NCBI RefSeq assembly: GCF_014201335.1 | Contig: NZ_JACHEB010000001.1 | Span: 434,001-498,000 of the forward strand | DNA: 64,000 nucleotides | Source of the DNA: Tunturiibacter gelidiferens | GTDB taxonomy: Bacteria > Acidobacteriota > Terriglobia > Terriglobales > Acidobacteriaceae | Direction of reading: 5' to 3' | Part shown: positions 28,783 to 37,320 of the stretch, one piece after another | Layout of the letters: each line of letters starts with the position of its first letter | Numbering within the stretch: the stretch's first letter is position 1 | Notes under the pieces: model-generated | What the model was told of the DNA's origin: nothing | The model's input: only the letters and a program-made list of their open reading frames with translations | Database searches by the model: none | Translations under genes and position numbers: made by a program

Positions 28783-30222
28783 TCAAACAGTTACGCGATG
28801 AGCTGACCCCTCCACCCGAGCGGATTTTTTTCCTGCAGCACGCATCACCGGCAACTCCACCGCCACCGCCGCACCATGCGGATGCAGGTTGAACGCGCTG
28901 ATCTCTCCCCCATGCTCCTGAACAATCGAATAACAAAGACTCAACCCCATCCCCACGCTGTCGCCTGAATCCTGCAGCGTGTGAAACGGATCGAACATCC
29001 CCCCCGGCTCACGAAAACCCGGGCCCGTATCGCTCACAATCAAGTGAACCCTTCTCCCATTCTGACCAGGAGCGTCATCCGACCCGCTCCCCAAACTACT
29101 CAGCGAAATCCGAATCACCATCTCCTCCGCAGTCTTCACACCCCGAACTCCAGTCAACGCCTGCGCGGCATTATTCAGAAGATGCTCCAGCAACTGCCGC
29201 AGCCTGTGCCTGTTCCCGCTCACCCCGGGCACCTCTCCATCATCCTGGACCACCAGCCGAATCCCTCGACCCTCCAGCTTCTCCCCACACTCCACCGCCA
29301 GCTCGCGCACCATCTCCACTAAATCGACAGCCCCATCGCCCTGCCCCACCGGCCTGCGGAACTCCAGCAGCGTCTCCACCGTCTGTCGCATCCGCAACGC
29401 CTCCCGCACAATAATCTCCGCATCCGCCTTCACCCGCGGCTCGCCCGTCGAGCCCGCAATCAACTCCGCGAATCCAAGCACCGCCGTCAGCGGATTACTC
29501 AACGCATGCGCCATCCCTCCAGCCAGCATCCCCAGCCCTGCCAGCCTCTCGGCGCGCATCAGCCGCTCAGCCAGAGCAGCATTTTCCAGCGCCCGCGCCA
29601 CCTTAACCCCCAGCGCCTCCAGCGGCCACAAAGCCTCTTCGAGCTCCCTCTGCCGTACGCTCAGCAACCCATCCGCACCAACCGCCAGCGCCCCGATCAT
29701 TCGCCCTGCGGTCGTCCACAGCGGAATCACAATCGCCCCCCGCGCCTCCTCCACCAGCCGCGTCCTACCAAACACCACCGCAAACGCATTGTTCTTCACC
29801 CTCCTACCCAGCCCGCCCTCGTTCCGCCGCGTGCCAATCCCACCCTTCCGCTCCGCCTCAACAACGCCCTCCGCCCACTCATTCAACGACCGCACCGTCG
29901 TCTCTTCCATCCCCGAGCTAGCCGCGACGGAGAACCCGCCGCCCGCGTCCCGCACCAACATCGCCGTCCTGCGAAACACGCTCTTCTCCGCCATCAACCG
30001 GCTGACCTGCCCTGCCAGTTCGACTACCTCCGCATCCGCCGCCAGCCGCACATCCAGCCCAGCATAGGCCCGCAGTTCCTCCTGCTCGCGCCTCTCCCGC
30101 CGTCCTTCCGCCACCCCCACCTGCACCCGGCACCAGAGCGCCCACAGGCCTCCGCCCGCCAGCGACAACTCCAGCCAGCGCAGCCCGATCAACCCGCTCA
30201 TCTCCCTCGCTCCAGGCCACAT
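28783..30222 (-). CDS. NtrB-like histidine kinase with N-terminal GAF-like region
   Basis: Sensor kinase of 479 residues. I chose the ATG at 30222 because GGGGAGG lies seven bases before it. One short N-terminal helix is followed by a GAF-like sensory region at about 80-230. HisKA follows with the H-box GGMAHALSNPLTAVLGFAEL (phospho-acceptor His), then HATPase_c with N-box HLLNNAAQAL, G1 SDTGPGF and G2 GMGLSLCYSIVQEHGG. No response regulator is adjacent, so it is an orphan. Divergent from the exported protein at 30307 with only about 85 bp between the starts. Confidence 0.9.
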   Translation of the reverse strand: MWPGAREMSGLIGLRWLELSLAGGGLWALWCRVQVGVAEGRRERREQEELRAYAGLDVRLAADAEVVELAGQVSRLMAEKSVFRRTAMLVRDAGGGFSVAASSGMEETTVRSLNEWAEGVVEAERKGGIGTRRNEGGLGRRVKNNAFAVVFGRTRLVEEARGAIVIPLWTTAGRMIGALAVGADGLLSVRQRELEEALWPLEALGVKVARALENAALAERLMRAERLAGLGMLAGGMAHALSNPLTAVLGFAELIAGSTGEPRVKADAEIIVREALRMRQTVETLLEFRRPVGQGDGAVDLVEMVRELAVECGEKLEGRGIRLVVQDDGEVPGVSGNRHRLRQLLEHLLNNAAQALTGVRGVKTAEEMVIRISLSSLGSGSDDAPGQNGRRVHLIVSDTGPGFREPGGMFDPFHTLQDSGDSVGMGLSLCYSIVQEHGGEISAFNLHPHGAAVAVELPVMRAAGKKSARVEGSAHRVTV

Positions 30223-30306
30223 CACCAAACCTCCCCAAATCGCGTCTATTCTTAGTAGCGTGCAGGGCTTTCGCAGAAACGCAGCCCCGCCCATGGAGTT
30301 CTCCAC

Positions 30307-31233
30307 ATGAAGCTCAGCCGCGCCTCTGTCTCCGCGACCGTCCTCGGACTATTCCTCCTGCTATCGGCCCCCGTCACCCCAGCCATCGCCGCTGTCGCAA
30401 ATCCAGACGGCGCCGCCGCGCAGGATCCCGCCGGCTTCGGCCCGCTCGACCCCGCGCCCCCCGCGAACATAACCCCACAACAAATCATCGAAAAGTTCGC
30501 CGCCCGCGAGACCCTCTTCAATCTCGCCCGCCAGAACTACACCTTCCGTCAGACCGTGAAAGTCGACACCCTCGTCGAGGACACCAACCGCATCGACGGC
30601 GAGTACCAGCAGGTCACTGACATCACCTTCAACCGCGAAGGCAAGCGCGAGGAGCACGTCGTCTTCGCCCCCCAAAACACCCTCGAGCGCGTCCAGATGA
30701 CTCCCGCCGACTTCGACGAGATCGAGCACCGCCTCCCCTTCATCCTGACCACCGAAGACCTGCCCAAATACGACATCACCTACCTCGGCCGTCAGCACAT
30801 CGACGAGCTCGACACCTACGTCTTCTCCGCCGGCCCCAAGACCTTCGAAAAAGGCAAGCGCTACTTCCAGGGCAAAGTCTGGGTCGACCAGCAGGACTTC
30901 CAGATCGTCCTCGTCAACGGCATCACTGTCCCTCAGGACAAGCGCAAAGGCCACGAAGATCTCTCCCCGCCCTTCACCACCTACTACGAGCAGGTTGACG
31001 GCAAATACTGGTTCCCCACCTACACCAAGGCCGAAGGCAATCTCCACTTCGTCGCCCAGGAGGGCGCCCTCTCGCAGGACGTCCACATGCGCAACATCGT
31101 CAAATACAGTGACTACAAGCAGTACCACGCCAGCGCGCGCATCATCTACAACGGCGAAGACATCACCGACAAAAAAGACACCACCCAGCCCGACTCCAAC
31201 CAGCCTCCACCGCCGAAGAACCCCAAGCCGTAG
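30307..31233 (+). CDS. Exported protein of unknown function, 308 residues
   Basis: A signal peptide (VLGLFLLLSAPVTPAIAA) is followed by a mainly beta-strand body: NYTFRQTVKVDTLVEDTNRI, YQQVTDITFNREGKREEHVV, KRYFQGKVWVDQQDFQIVLV and YYEQVDGKYWFPTYTKAEGN. The pattern recalls LolA/LolB-like or outer-membrane lipoprotein-sorting folds common in Acidobacteria, but I claim no specific function. The tail is Pro/Lys-rich. It shares an 85-bp divergent promoter region with the histidine kinase. Its downstream gap contains a family A repeat. Confidence 0.8.
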   Translation: MKLSRASVSATVLGLFLLLSAPVTPAIAAVANPDGAAAQDPAGFGPLDPAPPANITPQQIIEKFAARETLFNLARQNYTFRQTVKVDTLVEDTNRIDGEYQQVTDITFNREGKREEHVVFAPQNTLERVQMTPADFDEIEHRLPFILTTEDLPKYDITYLGRQHIDELDTYVFSAGPKTFEKGKRYFQGKVWVDQQDFQIVLVNGITVPQDKRKGHEDLSPPFTTYYEQVDGKYWFPTYTKAEGNLHFVAQEGALSQDVHMRNIVKYSDYKQYHASARIIYNGEDITDKKDTTQPDSNQPPPPKNPKP

Positions 31234-31247
31234 CCGGGAAATCCCAT

Positions 31248-31332
31248 CATCCGACCAACGGGAGGACGACGCGAAGCAACTACGAGTCACGAAGTGACCG
31301 TCGCCCGCGCAGGGCACCCGTCCGGCAGGATG
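31248..31332. repeat. Palindromic intergenic repeat, family A copy 4
   Basis: The GTCACGAAGTGAC palindrome is at 31286-31298. The left flank CGACCAACGGGAGGAC and GCGAAGCAAC, and the right flank CCGCGCAGGGCACCCGTCCG and GCAGGA, match copy 1 and parts of copy 3. It lies between two co-directional plus-strand genes. Confidence 0.85.
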
Positions 31333-31502
31333 TATCTCCCAGCCAGCCTCATCTTCCGCAGCAAGAATTTATCAAAGTTACCGAAGATTCGCTTGCCTGC
31401 GCCCACCCGCGAGTTTAGGATGACTCTGTTCCCGGTTCCACGGAATCACGGGCCCCCTCAAGCGGAAGATCGTCGGGAACGATCGTACTCAGGGAGGCCG
31501 CC

Positions 31503-32327
31503 GTGCCCATCAAATCTCTCCTCAAAGCTACCTGTGTCGCCACTCTCAGCCTTGGCTATGCCCTGGCCCAAACCCCTGCACCCGCGCCTGCCCCAGCACC
31601 CGCGCCCGCAGCAGGTCCCGCCGACGGCATCACCATGGATATGATGCCCATCACCCAGGACCAACTCACCCAGTGCCGCCAGCAAGCCTCCGGCCAGCTC
31701 ACCGACGAGCAGAAGGCTCTGCACGATCGCGAGCACGGCCAGGATAAAGACAAGATGGCCCAGGGCGGCATCACCGGAGCCACCGGAGTCGCCACCAGCG
31801 CCCTCTCCCGCAAGAACAACTGGGGCTGGTGGGGCGGCGGCAACAATAACGGAGCCCAAACCGCAGCGGCCACCGGCGCCACCCAGCGCACCAACCGCAA
31901 CAGCGCTGACGTCGCCAGCACCACCGCCACCAGCCAGACCGTCGGTGTCGACGCCTACCAGCAGTGCGTCAACGGCATCAAGGGTCCCGAGTACGTCCAC
32001 TTCCGCCAGACCGGTCAGATGACCGCCTTCACCGGCGCTCCGCTCGCCGCCAGCTCCGCCGCCGCTCCTGCTGCGCCCGCTCCCGGCCCCGCTCCGGTAG
32101 CCACGGTAGCTCCCGCACCGATGCCAACCAAATCACCCGTACAGGATGAAGGCGACGGCAAACACTTCGTCCTCACCGCACCCGGCCAGACCGACGCCCG
32201 CGAGGTCACCCTCGTCCCCGGCAGCAAGAACTCCTACATCGAAGATGCCACCGGAGACAAATACATCGTCATGCCCGACGGCTCGGTCAACCGCATCCCG
32301 CACGTCAAGAAGACCGCAACCAAATAA
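31503..32327 (+). CDS. Exported Ala/Pro/Thr-rich protein of unknown function
   Basis: Protein of 274 residues with a signal peptide (ATCVATLSLGYALAQ) and a [11 protein letters not shown] run right after the cleavage site. It then has a QLTQCRQQASGQLTDEQKAL segment, a Gly/Trp/Asn-rich patch (NNWGWWGGGNNNG), DAYQQCVNGIKGPEYVHFRQ with a second Cys, another Ala/Pro linker, and a short C-terminal beta module (NSYIEDATGDKYIVMPDGSV). The two Cys could form a disulphide. I recognise no family. Probably periplasmic or surface-associated. Confidence 0.75.
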   Translation: MPIKSLLKATCVATLSLGYALAQTPAPAPAPAPAPAAGPADGITMDMMPITQDQLTQCRQQASGQLTDEQKALHDREHGQDKDKMAQGGITGATGVATSALSRKNNWGWWGGGNNNGAQTAAATGATQRTNRNSADVASTTATSQTVGVDAYQQCVNGIKGPEYVHFRQTGQMTAFTGAPLAASSAAAPAAPAPGPAPVATVAPAPMPTKSPVQDEGDGKHFVLTAPGQTDAREVTLVPGSKNSYIEDATGDKYIVMPDGSVNRIPHVKKTATK

Positions 32328-32474
32328 CTCTCACGCGTCTTATCTCAGTCCAGCGACGGTCGGTTCGCTCAATTCACGCACCAGACATCGGCATGCAGAT
32401 CTTACCTGCATGCCGATCTTTCTTGTTCCACGCAGTCGAATTCCAGACTATGCTTCCACCCACAGGAGTTCTCC

Positions 32475-33224
32475 ATGAACCGATCGACTGCAAGCACCGT
32501 CTCGCGCATCGGCAAGAGCGCCTTCCTTGCAACAGCGTTGTTCGCCTCTGTCATCTTCACGGCCCCCGCCGCCAGCGGTCAGGGTGCAGGCGGTGATCTC
32601 CAGGCAAAAGTAGCTGCCCTCAAACAATCAGTCGCCGCAAACCAGCAGAAACTGCACCAGTACCGCTGGCTCGAGACCACCCAACTCAATCTCAACGGCA
32701 ACGACAGGCCCGGCACCCAGTCCATGTGCCAGTACGGCCCCGACGGAAAGGTGCAGAAGACTCCAATGAGCCCTCAACAGGCGCAGCAGGCTCCCAGCGG
32801 CGGCCGCCTCAAACAAAGAGTCATTGCAAAGAAAAAAGAAGAGATGAAGGACTACATGGGACAGGTCAAAACTCTGCTCGCCATGTACGTCCCCCCTGAT
32901 CCTCAGCGCATGCAGCAGGCCTTCCAGCAGCAAAAGGTCTCTCTCGTCCCCGGCGGCGGTTCAGGTGTCGCACAGATCGTCTTCAAGGACTACGCTCAAC
33001 CCGGCGACCAGATGACCATCTCCTTCAACACAGCAGACAAGAAGATCAGCGCGTTGAACGTCAACACCTACATGGACGACCCGAAGGACGTCGTCACCCT
33101 CGCCGTGCACTTTGCCAGCCTGCCCGACTCCACCAACTACGTCCACGACTCTGTCCTCAACGCCACGGCGAAAAAGCTCGTAGTCACCACCACCAACTCC
33201 AACTACCAGCCTCTCTCGCAGTGA
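32475..33224 (+). CDS. Exported protein of unknown function, 249 residues
   Basis: A signal peptide (ATALFASVIFTAPAASG) is followed by an N-terminal helix (LQAKVAALKQSVAANQQKLH) and a beta-rich body (YRWLETTQLNLNGNDRPG; VAQIVFKDYAQPGDQMTISF; KKISALNVNTYMDDPKDVVT). This is typical of an acidobacterial secreted orphan family with an outer-membrane-lipoprotein-sorting-like architecture. It probably acts in the periplasm. CAGGAG lies 7 bases ahead of the ATG. Its end overlaps the tail of the convergent broken DUF347 frame. Confidence 0.78.
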   Translation: MNRSTASTVSRIGKSAFLATALFASVIFTAPAASGQGAGGDLQAKVAALKQSVAANQQKLHQYRWLETTQLNLNGNDRPGTQSMCQYGPDGKVQKTPMSPQQAQQAPSGGRLKQRVIAKKKEEMKDYMGQVKTLLAMYVPPDPQRMQQAFQQQKVSLVPGGGSGVAQIVFKDYAQPGDQMTISFNTADKKISALNVNTYMDDPKDVVTLAVHFASLPDSTNYVHDSVLNATAKKLVVTTTNSNYQPLSQ

Positions 33225-34039
33225 TTCGCCTATGCGGTGCGCCCTGCCGTACCGCCCGGATGACCCCCGCGCGTTGCGGGAACAGCAAAATACACACCAC
33301 CATAAACACTGCGATCACGGCTGACGAAACAAACCGGCTCAATCCAAATCCGCCGTCGCCACGCGGCTTCGTCAACAAGTCACCCATCGACGCGCCAAGC
33401 GGTCGCGTCAAAATAAACGCCATCCAGAAAAGAACCGTCCTGCTTATCTTCGTAAAGAAGTAAAGCGCCGCAATCACCGCCAGCAGGACGATGAACAAAA
33501 AGACACCACCACCAAAACCAGTTCCTTCGCTCGTCCAATCGCCCAGCGCGATTCCCAGCGTATTGGAAAACAGAATCGTCAACCAATAGAACATCTCAGC
33601 CTTTGGCGTCACAATACTGTTCACCGACACAGTACCCAACACCAGCTTCCAAACCACCAGCGACACGATCACCAGCCCAAATAAGATCGACGTTCCGCCC
33701 GGATACCCAATCCCCAGTGAGCGGTCCGCAAAGTCCGCCATCGTTGTTCCAGCGAGCGTCGTCCAACAACCACGCCCCAATAGAGATAGGGATGAACCTC
33801 TTCGCTCTGATCTGCGCGACCACCAGCACCAGGAACAGCCCAAAGAAGATGATGGTGCTCGTCAAATATCCAAGCCCCAACCCCATCGACAACGCATCGC
33901 CGGCTGTCTCACCCAGAGTCGTTGCGGCGATCTTAATAATCCAGAATCCGATCGCAACTTCGGGAACCTTGCTCAGCGCGACCCTGGAAAACCCGCTATT
34001 ACCACCCTCTTCAGCGGACGCGCCATCGGCAAGGCGCAA
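33184..34039 (-). pseudogene. DUF347 (COG4705) membrane protein, frameshifted
   Basis: Two overlapping minus-strand frames make up one multi-span membrane protein with internal DUF347 repeats. The upstream frame gives VPEVAIGFWIIKIAATTLGE and TAGDALSMGLGLGYLTSTII, ending at RAKRFIPIS near 33795. The downstream frame gives TTLAGTTMADFADRSLGIGY, AEMFYWLTILFSNTLGIALG and MAFILTRPLGASMGDLL. Between them (about 33770-33795) the expected YWGVVV is in the third frame, so at least two indels lie within about 25 bp. The two halves otherwise look well conserved, so the break is recent or a sequencing error. Family function is unknown. Confidence 0.8.
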
Positions 34040-34175
34040 CTGTATCTACCCCAGTACACCGGCCTCGCTGCAATCTCACTCATCCAAATCCAACCCCGTA
34101 CCTTCATGGTCATTCCGATCGAACGCGGCGGCACAAAGAAACTGCCCACAGACGATATCCCAAAAGCCGAAGACG

Positions 34176-34442
34176 CTACTTCGTCTCGCAGTGAGAGTCC
34201 GGATCCGCATGCTGCTGCGTCATCCACCGATCCATCAGAGTCCCCGCACATCGCGCACCGCAGAGATGCTTCACTCCAGCCGAGTGGGCGTGGTGAGCCT
34301 GCCACCGCGTCAGCTTGATAAGAGGCTGATCCTCCTCCGGCTTCTCCCCTGGAAAACAATCCACCCAGGCCAGCCACCAGTCCCCACCCTCACCCTTCTT
34401 ATCGCCGCACACGTCGCACTGATAACTCTCGATGTAAGACAT
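34176..34442 (-). CDS. Small zinc-ribbon-like protein, 88 residues
   Basis: From the ATG at 34442, with CAGGAG about 6 bases upstream, the protein starts MSYIESYQCDVCGDKKGEGG and later has AHSAGVKHLCGARCAGTLMD followed by RWMTQQ. The CxxC and CxxxC pairs suggest a structural zinc site. The WWLAW and LIKLTRW segments look like beta strands. Family not named here; similar small proteins are, from memory, common in Acidobacteriaceae. Cytoplasmic. Start extension upstream to 34589 is rejected because it runs into repeat DNA. Confidence 0.75.
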   Translation of the reverse strand: MSYIESYQCDVCGDKKGEGGDWWLAWVDCFPGEKPEEDQPLIKLTRWQAHHAHSAGVKHLCGARCAGTLMDRWMTQQHADPDSHCETK

Positions 34443-34600
34443 TCGATCTCCTGCCGCTGAAACTATCACATCCGGGTTTCCACTTGCAGCCCTCAAGGAG
34501 GGGAATACGCTCAAAAAACTCCCCGCCCACTCTCGTTCTTTCGTCTCTCTTGCCTCTCGTTCCGCAAGCGCAACGAAGAACTCCCGCATTTCGCTCTGTA

Positions 34601-34678
34601 GTCGCCTTTGTCTTTCCTCGTCTGCAGTTGCCTTTGTCTGTCTTGTTTTGCAATTGCCTTTGTCTTTTTTGTTGTCAT
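34601..34678. repeat. Three imperfect 26-bp tandem repeats
   Basis: Units at 34601-34626, 34627-34652 and 34653-34678 share a core TTGCCTTTGTCT (first unit TCGCCTTTGTCT). They are strongly pyrimidine-rich on the plus strand. The third runs directly into the hairpin repeat at 34674. Confidence 0.8.
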
Positions 34679-34881
34679 CCCCGAAGGGGATCTGCTGTCG
34701 TCTTTGTCTCTGCCGTTGTCTGTTCTGTTGTTGTCATTCCGCACCCCGAGCGTAGTCGAACGGGGGAGGAATCTGCTTTCTGCCGTTGCCTTTGCCTCTG
34801 CTACTCACAAAACCGTCATCTCGACCGAAGCTGTTCACAGCCTCACCGTGAACAGCGCAGTGGAGAGACCCCCATATTTCG
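34674..34881. repeat. Family B hairpin repeats (three copies)
   Basis: Each copy starts GTCAT or CGTCAT, carries a small hairpin and ends in GGGGATCTGC, GGAATCTGC or GGAGAGACCCCC. Copy 34674-34695 has TCCCCGAAGGGGA. Copy 34733-34777 has CCCCGAGCGTAGTCGAACGG. Copy 34814-34881 has CTGTTCAC (34831-34838) pairing with GTGAACAG (34848-34855). A shorter relative without the hairpin lies at 15502-15538. Confidence 0.75.
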
Positions 34882-35046
34882 TCTTTCGCTTTTGTCGTTG
34901 GGGTCTTGAATCGGCATTAAAGTCTGCTTGGAGATAGCTCATCACCGCATTCAAGGAGTAGACTGCCATCCCAACCGATTAATTTCATAAAAATCGGGCA
35001 ATCTGGGCCTCCTTACAGCACGTTCTTCTCTCTAGGAGGACACGCA

Positions 35047-35271
35047 ATGGACAAACAGCCCGCTCCATTTTTTCCGCACCGGCGCTTGGAGGATGGCAAC
35101 CTGCAATCGATATGTTTGACCTGTTTGAAAACCGTCGGCGTGAGCAGCTCCAACGAAGAACTGGCAAAACTCGAAAAAGCCCATAGGTGCAAGGCAGTCC
35201 CCTACTCCGCGCGCGTCCCCCGCCCAAACCGAATTGGAAATCATCCCGCTTGGAAAGACGCACAGGAGTAA
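35047..35271 (+). CDS. Small zinc-finger-like protein, 74 residues
   Basis: AGGAGG lies 8 bases ahead of the ATG. The protein (MDKQPAPFFPHRRLEDGNLQ ...) has SICLTCLKTVGVSSSNEELA, then LEKAHRC, giving a CxxC...HxC pattern that could bind zinc. The arrangement DG-x-x-x-SIC-x-x-C-x-x-TV ... HxC looks like a widespread family of tiny acidobacterial proteins of unknown role. Cytoplasmic; the tail is basic and unstructured. Confidence 0.75.
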   Translation: MDKQPAPFFPHRRLEDGNLQSICLTCLKTVGVSSSNEELAKLEKAHRCKAVPYSARVPRPNRIGNHPAWKDAQE

Positions 35272-35413
35272 ATGCAACCCGCTTCACCCTTTCAAACTGA
35301 GAACTCCACGCAATAAAGCTGTCAAGCCCCAATATCACTTAACTCATTACAAATAAACCACTTCCGCTTGGCGTATCAGTTACCTTCAAACCACTAGAAT
35401 GGATCAAGAGATA

Positions 35414-35450
35414 GAAAGCCCCGAACCACACTCCGGGGGCCTCTCTTTCG
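35414..35450. terminator. Probable intrinsic terminator
   Basis: A GCCCCGA stem pairs with TCCGGGGGC across a 7-nt loop and is followed by TCTCTTTC. It lies 140 bp past the stop of the plus-strand gene at 35047-35271. Confidence 0.45.
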
Positions 35451-35554
35451 CCGGTATAAAATCCAACTAAGCCTTTACTTTCAATATTTTAGCCGCAAGC
35501 TATTTGTAATCAATATTTTACAGGCATATACCACTCGTAAGGTACTGATTATAA

Positions 35555-35595
35555 GTATTTTACGCGCAAAATACCCCCCCCGGGGGAGGGGGTAT
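35555..35595. repeat. AT-stem plus C-run/G-run palindrome
   Basis: GTATTTT pairs with AAAATAC across ACGCGC. It is immediately followed by ATAC plus a run of eight C (35574-35581), then GGGGGAGGGGGTAT. Together they form nested potential hairpins, the second with an all-G arm. Confidence 0.7.
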
Positions 35596-35636
35596 CACTA
35601 CAGCTTTCCCGGATGGAAAATACAGGATGGAAAATC

Positions 35637-36167
35637 TTAGGCCGCTGGTTCAGCCTCGAAGTACAAATACTTCCGCCAGGCCGCATCTGCGCTCCCGATC
35701 ATCCGCATGATGTGCCGGGAGGTGTGCAAAGAAAACGGCCTCGGCTCCCGTTGCAACTTCATATCGGTCAACTCATGCAGCATCTGGTTACCTTTGCGAC
35801 GGTTGCAGTTGTGGCAGCAGGCGACGAGATTCTCCCACGTCGACAGGCCGCCACGCGACCGCGGAATGACATGATCCAGCGTCAGCTCCCCCGCGGTCAG
35901 GATGACGCTGCAGTACTGGCACGAGTTTCGATCGCGCAGAAGAATGTTTTTACGGCTCAATGCCCGCGTCTGATGCGGAATTCTGCGGTACTCGAGCAGC
36001 CGGATCACACTCGGCATCGCCACCCGCATCCGCGCCGCATGCAGCACCGCGCCCTGCTCCTCCTCGGTCCGGGCGACGCCCTTCAGCACCAGCACCAGCG
36101 CCCGCCGCGCACCACAGATGTTGATCGGCTCGTACGACGCATTTAGCACCAGGACCGGAGTCTGCAT
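35637..36167 (-). CDS. HNH endonuclease family protein
   Basis: Protein of 176 residues from ATG 36167 ([20 protein letters not shown]). The C-terminal HNH module is clear: [20 protein letters not shown], then [20 protein letters not shown], then CNRRKGN. The His/Asn/His core sits with two CxxC zinc pairs. Single HNH proteins of this kind are housekeeping-type genes of unknown target. The frame continues upstream to 36317, but [10 protein letters not shown] is the usual start region. Terminal gene, convergent with the small gene at 35047. Confidence 0.88.
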   Translation of the reverse strand: MQTPVLVLNASYEPINICGARRALVLVLKGVARTEEEQGAVLHAARMRVAMPSVIRLLEYRRIPHQTRALSRKNILLRDRNSCQYCSVILTAGELTLDHVIPRSRGGLSTWENLVACCHNCNRRKGNQMLHELTDMKLQREPRPFSLHTSRHIMRMIGSADAAWRKYLYFEAEPAA

Positions 36168-36363
36168 CGCAGGCTGCCGAAACACGCCAACCCGGACTTC
36201 GCGCTCCGTCGTTACACGGACCGCGCCATGTCCGCCCCCATGCCCCGCGTGTCTTTTTCCACTCAGCCCTTGCTTCCGCATCTTCCCCGATTGCATCTCA
36301 AAGCCCTCCGGTTCCAACCACTGTTAGCACTCCGCGCCAAGCTTCTCCGCCACTCCAAATCCT

Positions 36364-37320
36364 CTAACCAGCATCCCAGGCAGCAACGTTCGAGCCAGCA
36401 TCACGCGACGCCGAATCATCCCAGGCCGCGATCATCTCCGGCTGAGCCCGCGAAGCCGTCGCCACCCAAACCTTCGCCGCCCCGGCCCGTCGCAGCACCT
36501 GCGCACAAGCGCGAGCCGTAGCCCCTGTCGTATAAATGTCATCCACCAATAAAACTTCGCGCCCAGCCAACGCCGCGCGATCACTGACGGCAAACGCACC
36601 CTGCAGATTCCGTCGCCGCCCCTTCGGAGTCAGTTCGAACTGGCTCCGCGTATCTTTCACCCTTCGAATCACATCATGCGTCGCAGTCAGCTTCCACTCC
36701 GGACGACTCCTCTTCAACTCCGCCAACGCAGCATCGGCCAGCAAGACAGCCTGGTTATAGCCCCGCTCACGCTCCTTCGAAGGGAACAGTGGAACCGCAA
36801 TTACAAGCAGATCTCCACCAGCTTCACCCTCAAGCATCTCGATTGCCCGCGCAAGGAACCGCCCCAGAGGCTTCGCCACCGAACGCACCCGCTCATACTT
36901 CAGCAGATGGATCATCTCCCGCAGCTCGTCCTGATACACCGCATAGGCTACAGCCCGCTCGAACTCCGGAGGCACCATCCGGCAAGGCGAACACACCAGC
37001 CCCTCCACCGGAAACTGTCCCGCGAAGCGCACTCCTTCCATATCCAGCGCTTCGCCACAGCGGACGCACAGTGTCATCGACTGCTCCACAACTCCATCTA
37101 CACAGCTGTCACATACAGGAGAGAGTCCAGCTCTCAGCAGCGGCCCACCACAAGCCCTGCAATCGGTCGGATACAACGTAGTAACCAAGTCATCCAGCAC
37201 AGTCCGAACAGACCGTCTCGGCCCCCACCACCAGCGAGACATCGCACGCCCGTCGCCCACCCCACCAGGCGGAGCACCGGGTGGCCCCCCGGAATCAATC
37301 CCGAGCGCATTGTCATTCAA
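36364..37320 (-). CDS. comF: ComF-family phosphoribosyltransferase-like protein
   Basis: Protein of 318 residues. The N-terminal zinc-ribbon region has CRACGGPLLRAGLSPVCDSC, then CVRCGE and CSPCR. The C-terminal type I PRTase fold has the PRPP loop VLLVDDIYTTGATARACAQV and RGYNQAVLLADAALAEL. In competent bacteria ComF works with the DNA-uptake machinery; elsewhere its role is unclear. The first 30 residues are Pro/Gly-rich and may not be translated; MSRWWW (residue 27) is an alternative start. The end is extended by a non-conserved Ala/Asp-rich tail. Confidence 0.9.
   Translation of the reverse strand: MNDNALGIDSGGPPGAPPGGVGDGRAMSRWWWGPRRSVRTVLDDLVTTLYPTDCRACGGPLLRAGLSPVCDSCVDGVVEQSMTLCVRCGEALDMEGVRFAGQFPVEGLVCSPCRMVPPEFERAVAYAVYQDELREMIHLLKYERVRSVAKPLGRFLARAIEMLEGEAGGDLLVIAVPLFPSKERERGYNQAVLLADAALAELKRSRPEWKLTATHDVIRRVKDTRSQFELTPKGRRRNLQGAFAVSDRAALAGREVLLVDDIYTTGATARACAQVLRRAGAAKVWVATASRAQPEMIAAWDDSASRDAGSNVAAWDAG

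Larger units (their letters stand above)
34443..35046. other. Repeat-rich intergenic region
   Basis: About 600 bp with no gene I can support. It contains three 26-bp tandem repeats (34601-34678), three hairpin repeats of the TCATC/TCATT type (34674, 34733, 34814) and T/C-rich plus-strand low-complexity sequence (repeated CCTTTGTCTTT). The last 100 bp presumably carry the promoter of the gene at 35047. Confidence 0.7.
35272..35636. other. Convergent intergenic region, AT-rich with palindromes
   Basis: 365 bp between the plus-strand zinc-finger gene and the minus-strand HNH gene. No gene. It contains a terminator-like hairpin (35414-35450), an AT-rich stretch with repeated TATTTTA motifs (35480-35570), the inverted repeat GTATTTT/AAAATAC and a C8/G-run palindrome (35571-35595). 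Confidence 0.65.

Noticed and set aside
30361-31317. 318-codon minus-strand frame opposite the exported protein
   Set aside because: Val/Asp/Gly-rich antisense frame without a start signal; the plus-strand gene has a signal peptide and a good fold pattern.
34608-34937. 109-codon plus-strand frame in the repeat region
   Set aside because: It is just the translation of the tandem and hairpin repeats (repeated FVF and CLCL words) with no domain.
35571-35595. C8/G-run palindrome as a replication origin or phase-variation tract
   Set aside because: No DnaA boxes, no adjacent coding start and convergent neighbours; nothing supports either role.
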